Positions 1-12,043 of a DNA stretch of 59,401 nt are shown here, piece by piece. Below the pieces are notes generated by a model, which saw nothing but the letters and a program-made list of their open reading frames with translations, had not been told where the DNA came from and ran no database searches. Position 1 is the first letter of the stretch; the number at the start of each line of letters is the position of its first letter. The stretch spans positions 1 through 59,401 of the forward strand of contig NJFT01000241.1 of assembly GCA_002221725.1 (NCBI GenBank), written 5' to 3'. The position numbers were made by a program, and so were the translations under genes. Source of the DNA: Scedosporium boydii. Taxonomy: Eukaryota; Ascomycota; Sordariomycetes; Microascales; Microascaceae.

Positions 1-3000
1 CCCCCCCACCACCGCCCTGAAGCACGCCTGGTCCACGGCCGCGAGCTCCAGCAGCGTCGCCTTGGTATCGGCGTACGCGTCCTCTCCTTCCCCCGAGGCC
101 CTCGCCAGCAGCGTCGACACCACGAGCGTCATGCCCGCGGCGAGGCGGTTCTGGGAATTCTGCTGCTGTTGGCGTAGGCTGCCTACGTAATTGGCCAGCG
201 TGCGTGCCACGAGGGCCCGCGCCTGCTCGGAATCTTCAGGCTCCGTGTTGGTCACGAAGGCGACGAGGCGGGGGAAGAGGTACCGAGCAATGGAGTGGTC
301 GGCCGGCGTGGGGGAGTGTTGGAGGAGGAGGGAGCGGATGCAGTTTGCTGCCATTTTGGCGGTCTGAGATTACACAAACCCAATGTTAGCTGGCACACAT
401 ACACCGGAGATAGAAAAGAAAGAGAAAAAATAGCGGGAAGAAAATTAAAATTACGTACCATTCGGTCGGTAAGACAATCGAGCAGCTCCTCGAGATACCT
501 CGCCACGACCCCATCCGTAGCAGGCAAACAATTCCCCCCAACCTGCGCGCCCCCCGTAAACAGGATCGTGCTGGCAAGCAGACAATTCCTGACGCACGTC
601 AGCGAAGTCTGCTCCTCGCGCCTCTGCGCCTTGAGGTAGATGGTCAAGAATTTCCTCAGACACCCTTGTAGCTGCACGTCCGTCTGGGAGGAAGCGGAGG
701 AGTTGGAGGAGGCTTGTTTGAGCTGCTGGCGCGAGCTCGTCATGCTCGCCACAAAACGTTTAAGCGTCGGTAGAGCTTGTGGCACGATGAGTTCCTGGCA
801 CGATTTCGTAGGCGTGGCGAGGATGGTTGCGAAGATGTGGATGATGCACGCGTGCAGGTCCGTCTTGATAATAGAGGGGAAGACCTCTGCTGCGTCGACG
901 AGGGCGTCCAACGCCGTGCCGATGAGGAGGATAGCCTCTTCCGTCATCTGGTATCTCGGCTGTTGTTGATGTTGGCTCGCGCCGCCGCCTGCCCCCTCGG
1001 TGGTAAGGTTAGGTAGCAAACCCGCGATGACGAGCACGATAATGCGCGTCAACTCAAAAAGCTGTTCAATGTCCTCCGAAAGATCCGCCTCCTCCTCCTC
1101 GGCCTGTCCCTTCTTCCGCGCAGAAGGGTGCGCGACGCACAGCGCGCGGGCGATCTCGACGATGTGGCCCTGCACGTCGAGGCCGTCCGTGAGAACGAGC
1201 CGGTCGAGGAGGTCCATGGTCTCGGAGAAGACGGCGTCGCGGTAGATGGCGTGGCCCGACACGCTGGGCTGGAGGATCTTTTTCAGGGCTTTGAGGATCG
1301 AGAGGGTTTGTTCTTGGAGCTCGAGGGAGTCGCTGTGGCTTGGTTTCGTGGCGAGGGCTTCGAAGGCGATGCCGAAGAGGACGAAGAAGAAGGCTACGGG
1401 CTCGTCGCGGTAGTTGATGTCGGGTCCTCGCGTCGCGGAGGAGGACGAGGTGGTAGTGCCGTTGGCGGGGGGCGTGGAGGCTTTGCCGTCGAGGGCGTCA
1501 AAGACAAACTCGCTATCTTGCTCGATGAGGGAGGCGATGGCGTCAACAAGCTTAAGCCACGAATCCTGGTAGAATTTAAGTAACGTCTCTCTATTGAGAG
1601 CCGCGTAGATCGTATCGAGACTGCCCGAGAGCGAGGGCGGTCCCAACGTCATAGAAATATCCGGCTCAAATCTCAACCGCGAAAACTCCCTCAGCGACTC
1701 GAGCCAAAGCGGCGTCAACGTCGCGATGTGCGGCCGTAGGACGTCCACAAGATACTTCTGCTCCGAACTGGCCACCTGCAACTCGGCCCACGCCGCGAAC
1801 ACGGCCATCTTGACCATGACCTGGGCGTTGGAGCTGAGGCCTTTCAGGTCGCCGATGCTGGCGTTCTCGTTGGATTCTTGGGAGAAGTTCTCGAGCCCCG
1901 TGACGAGCGTCTTGAGGATGCGTCCCATGCGGTCGATATCCGTGACGATGCCCGTGGAGATGAAGCTCGCGCACACGTTGACAGCCTCGGCGGCGAGCTC
2001 GGGCGACGAATCGGCTGCGAAGGCCGGCGTCAGCGCTGAGCTGATCTGCGCCTGGTACTGCTCCAGCAGCATGGCCTCGTCGAAATCCGGGTCTGGCGTC
2101 CGGCCGAACATCTTGAGCACGGCGCCGATGATCTTGAGGCCCCAGATGCGCAACTCGAGCACGCCCGACGTCGAGGCGGAGAAGGCCATGCGCACCACGT
2201 CGGCGAGCTTGTTCTGCAGCGCCGTCTGGCCCGCCGACTCGCCGTTGGTCGCCACATCCTTGGACACGATGATGAACATGTCGTTCATGCAGCTCATGGC
2301 GAACGTCGTCACCTGCCAGCGCAGAGGCTCCACGTCGGCGCCTTCGGCTCCGCCCTTGTCGTCGCTGGCCGCGCCACCCGCGGCTGCTGCGGCAAAGCCT
2401 GCTACTTCCTCGTCGCGGAGGTCGGGCATCGCCGCCTTGTTCTTCGTCCTCGAGGTTTGCTCTTCCTTGACCTTCGCGCGCGTCATCTTCAAGACGGCCT
2501 GGAATCTCTGCAGCCAGAGCTCCGTCTCCGTAAGGCAGGTCTGGCGCATCCAGTTGCGGATAATGTTTCGGATACCGTCGTGCGATGGCTCCGTGTCGAG
2601 GACGAGCCAGAGCTGCTCCACGAAGCCCTTCTCCGCCGCTTCAATGACGTCCCGCGGATCTCGCTTCATAATGTTGTAAAGACCATCAACCGCGGCATCG
2701 CGGAGTAGGGCGTCCTCGCTGCTGAGGTACTTCTGCAACGTCCTCACATAGTCCGCAAACACCACGTATCCAGGCGCGTAAAGAGACAAGTGTTCCAAGC
2801 ACGCTAGACTAGCGTTCTGTAAAAGTAGTGATTCCTCGTTCTGAAACTGCCCGACCAAGCCCAAGATGAGCTCCCTCGACTTGGTCGAGTCCTGCAGATC
2901 CGGTCCCAGAACATTAATCAGCGAGTCGACGCACCTCGCGATAACCGCAGTCGTAAAAACTTCCATCTCCAAATTCATCGACACCGCCGACGCAATCTCG

Positions 3001-6000
3001 GCGTTGTGGGTATCGTTCGAGTAGAGCTGCGCGAGCATGCCGAGCGTGCTTGGGACATACGGCGAGAAGCTCAGGCCCGCGGCATCCGACGCCAACGTCA
3101 GGGCCTCGAGCGCCCAGTAGTGCACGGTCGGGTGGGGGTCGTTACAGAGCGACATGAGGATGCCGAGGATCGTCTTGAGCTGGTAACCCGACGCCATGGT
3201 GCCGACCTTGCTCTGGATCGCGCCGAGGGCCATGGCGCAGCCGGCTCGGGCGCTCGGCTCGCGGTTGATGACGATGGTGTCGACGAGATACTTGATCTCA
3301 TGGTTCGTGAAGGCGTTTCCGCAGGCGTTGCAGAGACGGGCCATGGCTGCGTAGCCCATGCTTCGAATATAAGGGTCCGCGTCGATGACGATATCACGAA
3401 TAGTGTCCTGTATCAGCCTCTCCACCGCCACGTTGGTGATGTCTCCCGAGGGCGCATTCGTTTCCTTGGCGGCGACTCGAAGTGTGGAGAGGATCGCAGC
3501 CGATACGTTGACATTGATAGCTGCTTTCCTCCCAGGGTCGCGCTGGAGTGGGCCGGCGGACGAGAAAGTCTTGATCTGCTCGAGGATGCTCTCCTGCACT
3601 TTAGCAGGGGTAAGAGGGAAGACGAAGGCGAAGAGCTGGATAGCCAAGTTAACAACCTCCGTCATGGTCGGATCCGGAGGAGCAGCCGAGCCTCCGTCGA
3701 GGTCACCAATGTACAAAAGCGAGGCGTCGTGCTCGAGAGTACCGCAGACTGGCGAAAGGAGGATCTTGTCAATCGACTCCTCGGGACTACCATCATCCAG
3801 CGACGGAATGTCCGACACGTTTTCATGCTGCCCAGGGAGGCTCCTGACATCGAATCCCCGCACCAGTCCAGCTACACCAAAGCCAGAGTTATCACCAATG
3901 TCCCAAATCGTTTCAAACGTGCCCGCGGCCGACGCAATTGACGAACTTAGCGAATTAGCCCCGTAGTTTTCGGGATCGGCAAATAGAGAAATAGCCAGCG
4001 TAAGCAAGTTCGACTGCAGAAGCGCCTCGCTACCGCCTGCCGGGCTCGTAGTCACGAGCTTGACGTAGCACTGGAGGACTCGGCGCTGCACCATCATATA
4101 AATGTCCTGCAGCTGCAGCGCGGGGATCAGGCGCTGCGAGATGTCGTCCGTAGTCTTCTTCGACGGGAGGGTTCTGAGGAACGCGGTGGTGTTCTGGAGC
4201 ATCGTAGCTATCCGCTTGCAGACGTCTACGGTGAGAAGGCGCTGGTTGAACTGGAGAAAGGCGAGGATGGAGCCGAGTGCGCACTCGCGGACGTGAGCGA
4301 GGAAAGAAGCCTCGAGAAGACTTCGCGTAGACGTGTTATCCTTTGCGAGCGGCTTCGGTAGGGCATTTTTCCAGAGTAGAAGAAGCTGAGAGAGGTGAAT
4401 CTTGACGAAGTTCGGCCCCAGTGACATTAGTCCACCGATGAGGATCCAAGCAACTTGGATCTGCGTACTGGAAACGCGAAGCTCAGACTGCCCGCTCGAT
4501 TTGAGTAGGTTAGTGGCCATGGTGAGCACGCGGCTATTGACGTCAACCGATCCGTAGAGCGGCCGCGAGGGGCTCGCACTAAGAGTTGCCGCCAATCCGT
4601 GGGCAAAGCCGATACATCGACGGGGAGAACTACGTCCGGTGCCGAGGTGAGTCAATTCTCGGCTTAAACTATTCATACAGATCGTAAGACATTGGAGCAG
4701 CTGCTGGGGGCAAGCAAGGACAAAAGTCTTCATGCAAGACGAGGCGTAGACCTGAACGGCGTAGCTGGGATGCTGTAAGACTTGGAGGAGACCATCGCGA
4801 CAGATGTCTGCAAAGTTGTTGGCGGCCGATCCAAGAGCTTTGATGAGGGAAGCAAGGGCTCCGAGGGCCGTGGTCAGCGTGTTCTTGGCAGGCTCGGGTC
4901 GTTCTGGCAGGGCCTGCGGGTAATTCTTGAGAATGTTGTTAATCAAGGCTGTAGCGGCCTGAATCTGACCAGCTTCTCCCAGCACCTTGTTGCCGACAAT
5001 ATCGTGGAGGACGACCTCAACGATGCGTCGCGAAATCAGCAAGCGGTACCGGTTGTTGGCAATGGTATTGTGGCCCAAGACCTCGACGGCCAGGTTCTCC
5101 ACGAGAGAGAGGTAATTCGACTCCACGGCCTTCTCGCCAAGCCTCCGCAAGAGCTTGCCGTAGCATACACCAATTCCTGCACGCGCACGGTTCGAAGTGG
5201 AAGATCGGACGTAGCGGTTCGAGAGAATCTCCAGTACTTCGGTGAAGGAATACGTCAAGATGCGCGACTTTCCGGACGGAGCAGGACTCTGCGGTCTCGA
5301 CGGAATATCATCTTCGTCGACGAGGCCGGTCGGGGTTCTCTTGATAGCCTTAGACTTGGACCTCTTCAGCTTAGGCGCCTCCGTAGCGGAAGGTAAATCG
5401 GAGAAGGTCTGGACAAGAGCCTCGGCGAAGCAATCAGCAGCAGCGTGTCTCACTTGAGGCGACGGCGAATCGATGGCCTTGAAGATGGCCGTCTCGAGCT
5501 TGTCATAGTCGTTCGAGTTGAGGAAGTACGGCGTATTCTTGACCAGGCTCTTTAGGCAGCGACACGCAGAGACGACGACGAGCCAGGCCTTGTCACCAGC
5601 AGCATGGTTCCTTGCCTGCTTCCACATATCGCGAGCAATGCTCTCGTCCAGGCTACTGCCCACCATGCCCGCAATCTTGCCTAGCGCCACGAGGACGGCG
5701 GCGCGAAGTCCCGCATTATTCTGCGACGACTTTAGGAGCTTGATGAGGCTGGTACACGACAGCTGATGCAGACCAATGGCGCTGTCGCCGGCCGCGGCGA
5801 AGACATCTCCGAGACAGCTCACGGCAGCATGTTTCGCGCGCAGGTCGGCATCGGACTTGGGCTTGCCGCCGGCAACAATAGCCACGAGCTCATTGATGGT
5901 TTCGAAGAGGAGCTTCCTGTCGCCCCTGGAAAAGACGTAGGCGAGACATCTGCCGAGGTTGTTTCGTATGACGCGCGAGGGCTGGGGGGAGGGGAGGTTG

Positions 6001-6239
6001 AGGATCTGGAAGATCTCCTTTTTGAGGTAGAACTGCTGGGCGGTGCAGTCGTCGGGCGAGAGCGAGTGGACGTGCTTGCTGAGGTCGGTGACGAAGGTTA
6101 GGAGGAAGAGCTCCTGCTGCTCGGGGGGCAGGGACTGGAGCTTCGCGAGGTCGAGCTCGGGGTTGCCGGTGGATGAGGCGGCGGTCAACGAGGTGGGGAA
6201 GGTTCCCGTGGGTAGGTTCGAGGTGCCCGACTCCGTCAT
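1..6239 (-). CDS. LAA1: Laa1/HEATR5-family HEAT-repeat protein (3' end cut by window)
   Basis: Exon 1 is 6239-459 (1927 codons, ATG at 6239); an intron at 458-364 has a GTACGT donor and CAG acceptor; exon 2 is 363-1 and is still open at the window edge. At least 2048 residues are visible, close to the usual size of about 2000-2070, so little is missing. The protein is almost entirely alpha-helical HEAT-type repeats, with low-complexity patches near residues 300-340 and in the last third. From family knowledge, Laa1/HEATR5 is a large accessory factor of the AP-1 clathrin adaptor, acting in trans-Golgi/endosome sorting. The intron is supported because unspliced reading gives a low-complexity tail ending in a stop at 252, while splicing restores helical sequence in phase 0. 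The family call rests on length, architecture and overall sequence character; no alignment was run. Confidence 0.85.
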
Positions 6240-6979
6240 TGGGGTGTTTGATTTAGGGGGTAGGTCGAGGCGAGGTTTCGAGCTTAGGAAGGACGGTCAT
6301 GGACTCGGAGAGGAGGTCAGAGATGGTACGACTCGTGTTATTAGGTGGATTCGAGGCCTTGCACTCGGGTTGGGGAGGTCGCGGTGCCAAGTGAAGGTGT
6401 AATGAGAGTCAGGGGATGCAGATGCGGATGGAGGATGGAGGTGTTTTAGTGATAGACTCGACTTGCACCAACTTGATCAGCGGCTGCTGCTGCCACACAG
6501 CAAAATCAAAATCGTGTGTCGACGAAAAAAGGTACAATGTACAATGTACAATGTACTTCGGTTGGTGTCAGGAAATGAAATGTCAGGAGCATCTGCGTCT
6601 ACACAGGTATAATTGTCCCTGTTAAGACTTCAGAGCCGCCTGGCTGCCAATCATCAATTGTCCGTCAATTCTGCAATTGCTCAATTGCAAAGTTATTCAT
6701 TCTCATCCGCCTAGAGTAATCTTGATGAACAGTTTGTGGCATCCGGCAGGGAAGCTAGAAATAAACTGCTTCATCAATTTTCCCCAACATAGGAGATCAG
6801 GCAACAGAATAGAAGACAACATTGAATAGTGACCCATAACTAAGATAATTGATCTTACATCATCAAATCAATGTACTCGTTACCTCATTAATACCTCGTC
6901 ATAGAAGCCAGGATGCCAGGCACTTATTCTTTCACTTTAAATCTCGCTTCTCTCACTTCCCCTCCTCCTCAAGCCAGCT
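6240..6979. other. Intergenic spacer with short repeats
   Basis: This 740-bp spacer lies between the start of the Laa1 gene and the stop of the dehydrogenase-like gene, both on the minus strand. It must hold the Laa1 promoter and the neighbour's 3' untranslated region. It contains a 7-bp tandem repeat (6533-6556) and several CAATTG palindromes (about 6650-6690). No convincing coding sequence was seen. Confidence 0.7.
6533..6556. repeat. TACAATG tandem repeat, about 3.4 copies
   Basis: Three perfect head-to-tail copies of TACAATG followed by a partial copy, running directly into TACTTCGG, which resembles the dispersed 9-bp motif found elsewhere in the spacers. Confidence 0.9.
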
Positions 6980-8542
6980 TTACAACAGAGCCGAAGCCAA
7001 GATGCCCACAGGAATCAAAGCAAACCATGACCTCCCCTTAACATGACTAGCACCGTTCTCATCGCCCCCAGAAGAACTAGTCGCCCCAGTCTTCTGCAAC
7101 ACGTAAATCTCCCCCGTCGCATCAGAAGTCATGAACAGCCTCCCATCACTCCCCCACGCAAGCCCAACAGGCCTGAAGCATTTCCCAGGACAGTCGCCGA
7201 GATCTGCATTCGACAGAATAGCCTCTGCGGCACTCGTGCTATCAGATGCCGCGACGGGCTGACCGTCTCTAAACGGAATGCTTGATGCCGCGTAGCCAAC
7301 CGGATTATCTCGGTTCCCTAGAAATCGATTAGCTCCGAAAATAGTAGATCTGTCATTCACGCGAGATGGGGTGTGGGAAGGAAGGGAAAAGCTCTTACAG
7401 CTTCCGTGAAAGGAGACGATGGCCTCCGACCCATCCTCCGCAAACTTGATATCCAACGGCGCAGTATGTGCCTGGAACGTAATCCTCGGCGCCACAAAAT
7501 CACTGTTACACTTCCCATCATCCACCCCATCCCCCGCCGACGGTGCAAACTGATCCCCCGTCTTCAGATCCCCCCGATCAGGGAAATTCTCCGTAGACCA
7601 CAGCGCAAAGCAGCTCGGATACCCGAAATTACCCCCCGACTCCTCCGTAGAAGTCCCGTTCAGATAGCCGTGGAAATTCATCTCCTCGCCGGGGTTATCC
7701 TGGTGAATGTCGCGACCGTTCCGCCTCAGCTGGTCGACGGAGTTCTCGACGCTCCAGATGCCGCCCGTGACGGGGTCCTCGGCGACGCCGACGGAGTTTC
7801 GGAGACCCCAGCCGAGGATCGTGCCGGAGGACGTAAAGTCTTGGGCGTTGCTGGTGAGGTTGAAGGCTTTGATTTGGCAGTGACCTGATGAAATGTCCTT
7901 GGCTTCTTCGTCGACGTTGCCGTCGCTGCCGCGGGAGACGAGGAGAGTGCCGGGGACTTTGGCGGAGAGGAGGAGTGTGCGTGTGGTGTGGCCGGAGTTG
8001 TCCATGCCTTCTACTACGGTGTTTCGAGATTGGCTCACGGTACCGGCTGAGGCGTTGTAGGCCCATGAGTAGACTTTGTCTGAGCTGGATGCGTAGAGGA
8101 TGCCATTTTGGCTATCCAGCGCGATGCCATGGTTCAACTTGGGTTCGAAAATCTTAGCAAAAGGGGAGAGAGGAAGAGGGAGAAGTAACGACAATAATCA
8201 AATAAAATAAAACATGTTGATGAAACATACCTCAGAAACCCCAACCAGCGTCGTCTGCTCTTTCACAGCAAAACAAGTCCCGCCCCGATCTTCCAACACA
8301 ATCCTCTTAATCCCGCTTCCCGAATCAACAACCAGCAGAGCCCCGCTGCTATCAACGACGATGCCTCTCGGCCTCCTCAGCCCGTTGGCGATGATCCGAT
8401 ACTCCCAGCCACCGTGCGCCACCGCGGCCTTGTAGTCGGGGTTAATGGCTGTAATATCGCAGCTTTGGGCCGAGGTGGGGGAGGCAAGAATGAGAAGAAG
8501 CGCCGCGAAGGTGCGGCTGAAATTCAATTTGGGAGACATCAT
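6980..8542 (-). CDS. Secreted PQQ-dependent sugar (sorbosone/pyranose) dehydrogenase-like protein, putative GPI anchor
   Basis: Three exons: 8542-8231, 8152-7399 and 7317-6980, giving 467 aa. Introns are 8230-8153 (GTATGT...AAG) and 7398-7318 (GTAAGA...TAG); the second join recreates the motif HGSWNRDNPVGY, typical of this family, which confirms the splice. The start at 8542 (or the next codon, 8539) gives a clear signal peptide ending around SPTSA; the in-frame codon at 8581 would bury it. The body has beta-propeller-like repeats with family motifs such as LRRPRGIV and HQDNPGEEMNFHG. The C-terminus has a small-residue site, a spacer and a hydrophobic tail (ending FALIPVGILASALL), as in GPI-anchored proteins. 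Known relatives are quinoprotein sorbosone/glucose dehydrogenases, including the fungal AA12 group. The substrate cannot be read from sequence. Extracellular or cell-wall location is inferred. Confidence 0.85.
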
Positions 8543-9737
8543 CAGTTTTAAGTAGGCAATTTGATGAGAATTGCCCTGCACGAATTGATGGAAGAGAAGG
8601 GAAGGAAAGGAAAGGGAGCGAGAGAAGTTGTGACGCGTCTTCCCCCTCCACGGGATGGAAGTTTGGTTGTGTTTTGTGTTTCCTTTTTGGAATCCTCGGA
8701 AGCTTGGCGGCTGGGCTTGGCTTACTCCGAACTCACGTACTCATCACGCATAGGAAGGGCATTAATACCCCTCATTATAAGCCGGGAATCCAGTGCTGCA
8801 TAGTCTGTATCCGGCCAGGAGTGCAAGAGTTTTAAGAAGTGAAATAAATGACAATAGGAAAATGCCGTATACGGATCTACTGTATGTTTGGATAATGGAA
8901 TCTCCCGGCGGATGTGGAGTCGATTGGCCAAGCCTCCGCCTCTTGAGCCCGGGGCGCCGAGTGTGTACTCCGGCCATCTGGCCCGATAATTCGGCCGACG
9001 TACTCCGGGTTGATCATCACAATTCCGAAGATAATTCAGGTGGGCCGGTTTAACCAGCGGCAGGATCTACCAAAAATCCAGGAGGTTAGTGTTTTCTTCC
9101 ACCTACCTCTCACCTCCCGCCTCTGCATCTGCAGGGCTTGCGGTGACAGCTTCATGCGCATCCGGGAATAGTAACAGCAATACTTATTCCATCTCATTGG
9201 GCGGACTTCTTATGCTGTATCACCGACCCCCAGAGGCTCAGCATGAATGCAAGTCCACAGCGCCAGTGAAGATGGCACCTCCCCGAGGCAACAAAACAAC
9301 AACAATCAATTATACTGCCCAATTACGTCCTCCACCTCTACTGTTCTGTAGACTCCCATTCCCTTTCTGATTCGCATTAGGGCTCTCTATTTCGTCGCAA
9401 TCGTGGTGAGGGTTGCAAGTTGTTTTCCACTTTCCCAAGGCGCCAAGTGTTTTATCCTATCAGGCAAGATGATGTCTCCATACACTCAAACGGAGCGTCT
9501 CGTCTCTCCTACCTCCTCGTCCTCTCAAACCGCACACCATCTTACGCCATCAAGGAACTAACATGCCCGGGCCCGGATATCGAAGACCGTCTGCTTTCCT
9601 TACCTAGACAATCTACCCAGTCTTGTATATATAAACCTCGGAGGACGACAACATGTTTCCCAGTCCGACCTTCGATTCCCCCATGGCAACTCGCCAGCAC
9701 CAGAAGGAGTCTCTCATTCACAAGGCCGCAGTCAATC
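8543..9737. other. Divergent intergenic region
   Basis: About 1.2 kb between two divergent genes, presumably holding both promoters. No ORF with coding-like codon use was recognised. A TATA-like run is at 9626-9635. Confidence 0.6.
9626..9635 (+). promoter_or_regulatory. TATA-like element upstream of the small gene
   Basis: The run TATATATAAA lies 18 bp before the ATG at 9653 and about 100 bp before the ATG at 9738. Its position suits a core promoter for the small plus-strand gene. This is inferred from sequence only. Confidence 0.4.
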
Positions 9738-10259
9738 ATGCCCAGACATCTTCCTATCCGTTTCCCCTTTCGAGGAAGAAGGCCCACCCGCGCGCCCATC
9801 CTACTTTCTCTATGCACCAGAGCCTGCCCGCTACCAAGATTGACAAACCCTCTACTTTCTTCCGGATCGGCTTCGCAGTTCCTACCGTTGCTGCGCGTAC
9901 CGAGTTTCCCTCTACTCCAGGGCTACACAACCAAGACCCTGAGGACTCGCCGATATGTCTGGAAAGGCACTGAACCAGTGACCATGTACGAAGATATCAT
10001 TGAGCGCATCATTGAAGATAACCCGAAGCTGGCGGAAGTGGATTTGGTTGAGATTCAGTGAGTTCCAACCTCTCTCCCTCTCTCCTCCGCATCCTATACC
10101 ACTGCACCAATCTCTGCTAAACGTAATCGTAGAGGAAGACCCCATCTTGGCCGCGGTGATGATCGCCCTCGCGTGGTTGCGCGTCTGTTCAGGAAGGGTA
10201 AACGGGTTGGGACATTCCGTGTTTTTAGCGATGGGGAAGCTGTTCCTGGCAAGAAATAA
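9738..10259 (+). CDS. Small two-exon protein with Arg-rich, possibly mitochondrial N-terminus
   Basis: Exons 9738-10057 and 10133-10259 are joined across an intron 10058-10132 with a GTGAGT donor and TAG acceptor, giving 148 aa. The conserved-looking part starts near the internal ATG at 9984 (MYEDIIERIIEDNPKLAEVD) and ends with a basic domain (RVVARLFRKGKRVGTFRVF). The first 70 or so residues are rich in Arg, Leu and Ser and nearly free of acidic residues, as in a mitochondrial presequence. Start choice is uncertain: 9984 would give a 66-aa protein, and another ATG at 9653 opens an overlapping frame ending at 9973. The family was not recognised. The downstream neighbour at 10571-12043 is convergent, leaving about 310 bp between stops. 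Confidence 0.5.
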
Positions 10260-10570
10260 ATACAAACTGAAGGAATGGCTGGAGAGAACACGGTAGTTTC
10301 AGTTTTCATATCCGGGTGAGCGCTGGACGCCACCTGGTTGTCGAGTGTTTTTATTTTGCGGGCGTTAGCGACGCATGAGTCCAAGTACTTGAGGGTAAAT
10401 TGTATCTACACATTTGCAATTATTGGTTGATACTTGGCTAGCAGTAGTCTCATTGAGGTTCTGTTGACGTTGAAGTACTCTTCATGGGGCCCTTTCCAAA
10501 GCCGTTCTCTATCCATACATTACAAGATACAATCTAGCCGTCCACATCTATCGTACAAATCCGTGGATAT
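10260..10570. other. Convergent 3' spacer
   Basis: This 311-bp spacer separates two convergent stop codons and presumably holds both 3' untranslated regions. Nothing else was recognised. Confidence 0.6.
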
Positions 10571-12043
10571 TTACCATAGAATAGGCTCTGGGGTCATCGA
10601 ATACTGATCATCGTCATCTCCATAACCCGTCCTCTTCGTCCCCGTCCTATTTTCAGCCAACATCTGCGCAACAAGCTCCAAATCCGACTCGGACATATTC
10701 GCAACCATGTCCTCGATAACTTCTCCCAAGGCCCCCCGAAACATATCCTCCAAAAAATTCCCAGTACTTCTGTCCTGCTCCTCACACTGGCCCTCAGCCT
10801 CCCTCTCCAGCCGAGCCAGGTCATCCTCCTCCGAGACCCCAAAGAACGACCAGAACGACTGCGACAAAAACTCCGCCCCGCGATCAAAGAACGCCCTGAT
10901 ACCAAATGAAACAAGAAGCGAGGCCATGCGCGTACCGCTGATATACCAGCCCATGATAGAATCGGACGCGTCGGGGTCGACCCGGGTGATCACATTGTCC
11001 CAGACCCAGTCTTCGAGGTCTCGAAGACGCCCGTACGTATTATTGCGGTACTCTTCTCTCTTGTCGTCGTTGAGCTCAAACATGCGATATGCAAGTTGCC
11101 TTATGTCGTTGTGCAGCGGCTCCGTCATCCAGACATCGGGGTCGGAGGTCACGCTACGGAGTTGGTTGAAGTAGCTGGGGAATACATCTCGCGGGAGATG
11201 CAGCGGCCTTTCCCAAAACTCCGTCCGCGGGAACTCGAAGACCCTGACGTACACGGGGTCGTAGCCGGGAACGGCCGGCCTCTCCAGGCCATCGTCGCCA
11301 CCGCCTTCGTCCCCCGAGGGTGGTGGTACCTCCGTCGTGAAGTGCAGCAGAGTCGGGCCGCGCACCTTCCAAACGTCGCAGAGAAAGCTCCTCGGGCAAT
11401 CGATGTACTGGAAAGTGGCGTTGTGCGCCGCGGGGTTCACGTAGTGATACTGCAGGAGCTCGTCAAACGCCTTGTCCCACTCGTTGAAAAACGCCTCGCT
11501 CAGAAATATGGGATTTCCCGACGCAAAGACCCAATGGTGCCACGGTTTCTTCGGCTCCAGGCTCCATGGGATCCTCCTATACAAGACGTCTAGGCGCGCA
11601 AACTCGCCGACGGGAACGTCGCTCTCGAACATGTCCACGGGCTCTGGGATGTCAAAACGCGTGAGGCCGAGCCTTTTCCACCAAATCAATGGCTCACGAA
11701 TCTGAACGATGTAGAAGGGCGAGAAGGCCATCTCGTGGATCCCGGGGGCTCCGGGGACGGAGAACGAGTCCATCCATGCAGAGGATTCTACGTTTAGTTT
11801 AAGGTGTTCGAGGGACCTGTAGTACAAGGCATCTAAGTAGTTGCCAAAGAAGATGCCCTCAGCTAGGCCCACGGGGACGGAAGGTAGGCCGATGAGCGCC
11901 AGGGTGATGAGGATAATGCGCCAGGGGATTAGCATCCACTGGAACCGGACTGGACGCCACAGGAAGCGTAACCACCAGCGAAAAATCCGGAAGGGGATCC
12001 GGACGGGGAGGAGAAGGAACCAGAGGACGGATGAGAAGCCCAT
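10571..12043 (-). CDS. Uncharacterised membrane protein, 490 aa
   Basis: Single exon with ATG at 12043. The N-terminus holds a first hydrophobic segment (about residues 5-24) rich in Trp, Phe and Arg, then a longer one (about 38-62, containing IILITLALIGLPSVPVGLAEGIFF). The remaining 400 or so residues are mostly hydrophilic, with many aromatic residues and acidic clusters. The C-terminal 70 residues are acidic and probably disordered. A short hydrophobic patch near residue 385 (MASLLVSFGIRAFF) may touch the membrane. No catalytic motif was recognised. Codon use is like that of neighbouring housekeeping genes, so this is a real gene. It shares a spacer of about 960 bp with the divergent phosphotransferase-like gene. 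The location (ER or another endomembrane) is a guess. Confidence 0.75.
   Translation of the reverse strand: MGFSSVLWFLLLPVRIPFRIFRWWLRFLWRPVRFQWMLIPWRIILITLALIGLPSVPVGLAEGIFFGNYLDALYYRSLEHLKLNVESSAWMDSFSVPGAPGIHEMAFSPFYIVQIREPLIWWKRLGLTRFDIPEPVDMFESDVPVGEFARLDVLYRRIPWSLEPKKPWHHWVFASGNPIFLSEAFFNEWDKAFDELLQYHYVNPAAHNATFQYIDCPRSFLCDVWKVRGPTLLHFTTEVPPPSGDEGGGDDGLERPAVPGYDPVYVRVFEFPRTEFWERPLHLPRDVFPSYFNQLRSVTSDPDVWMTEPLHNDIRQLAYRMFELNDDKREEYRNNTYGRLRDLEDWVWDNVITRVDPDASDSIMGWYISGTRMASLLVSFGIRAFFDRGAEFLSQSFWSFFGVSEEDDLARLEREAEGQCEEQDRSTGNFLEDMFRGALGEVIEDMVANMSESDLELVAQMLAENRTGTKRTGYGDDDDQYSMTPEPILW

Noticed and set aside
1726..2679. 317-codon plus-strand frame opposite LAA1
   Set aside because: Antisense shadow of the HEAT-repeat gene, with no family character. 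The same applies to 3006-3941.
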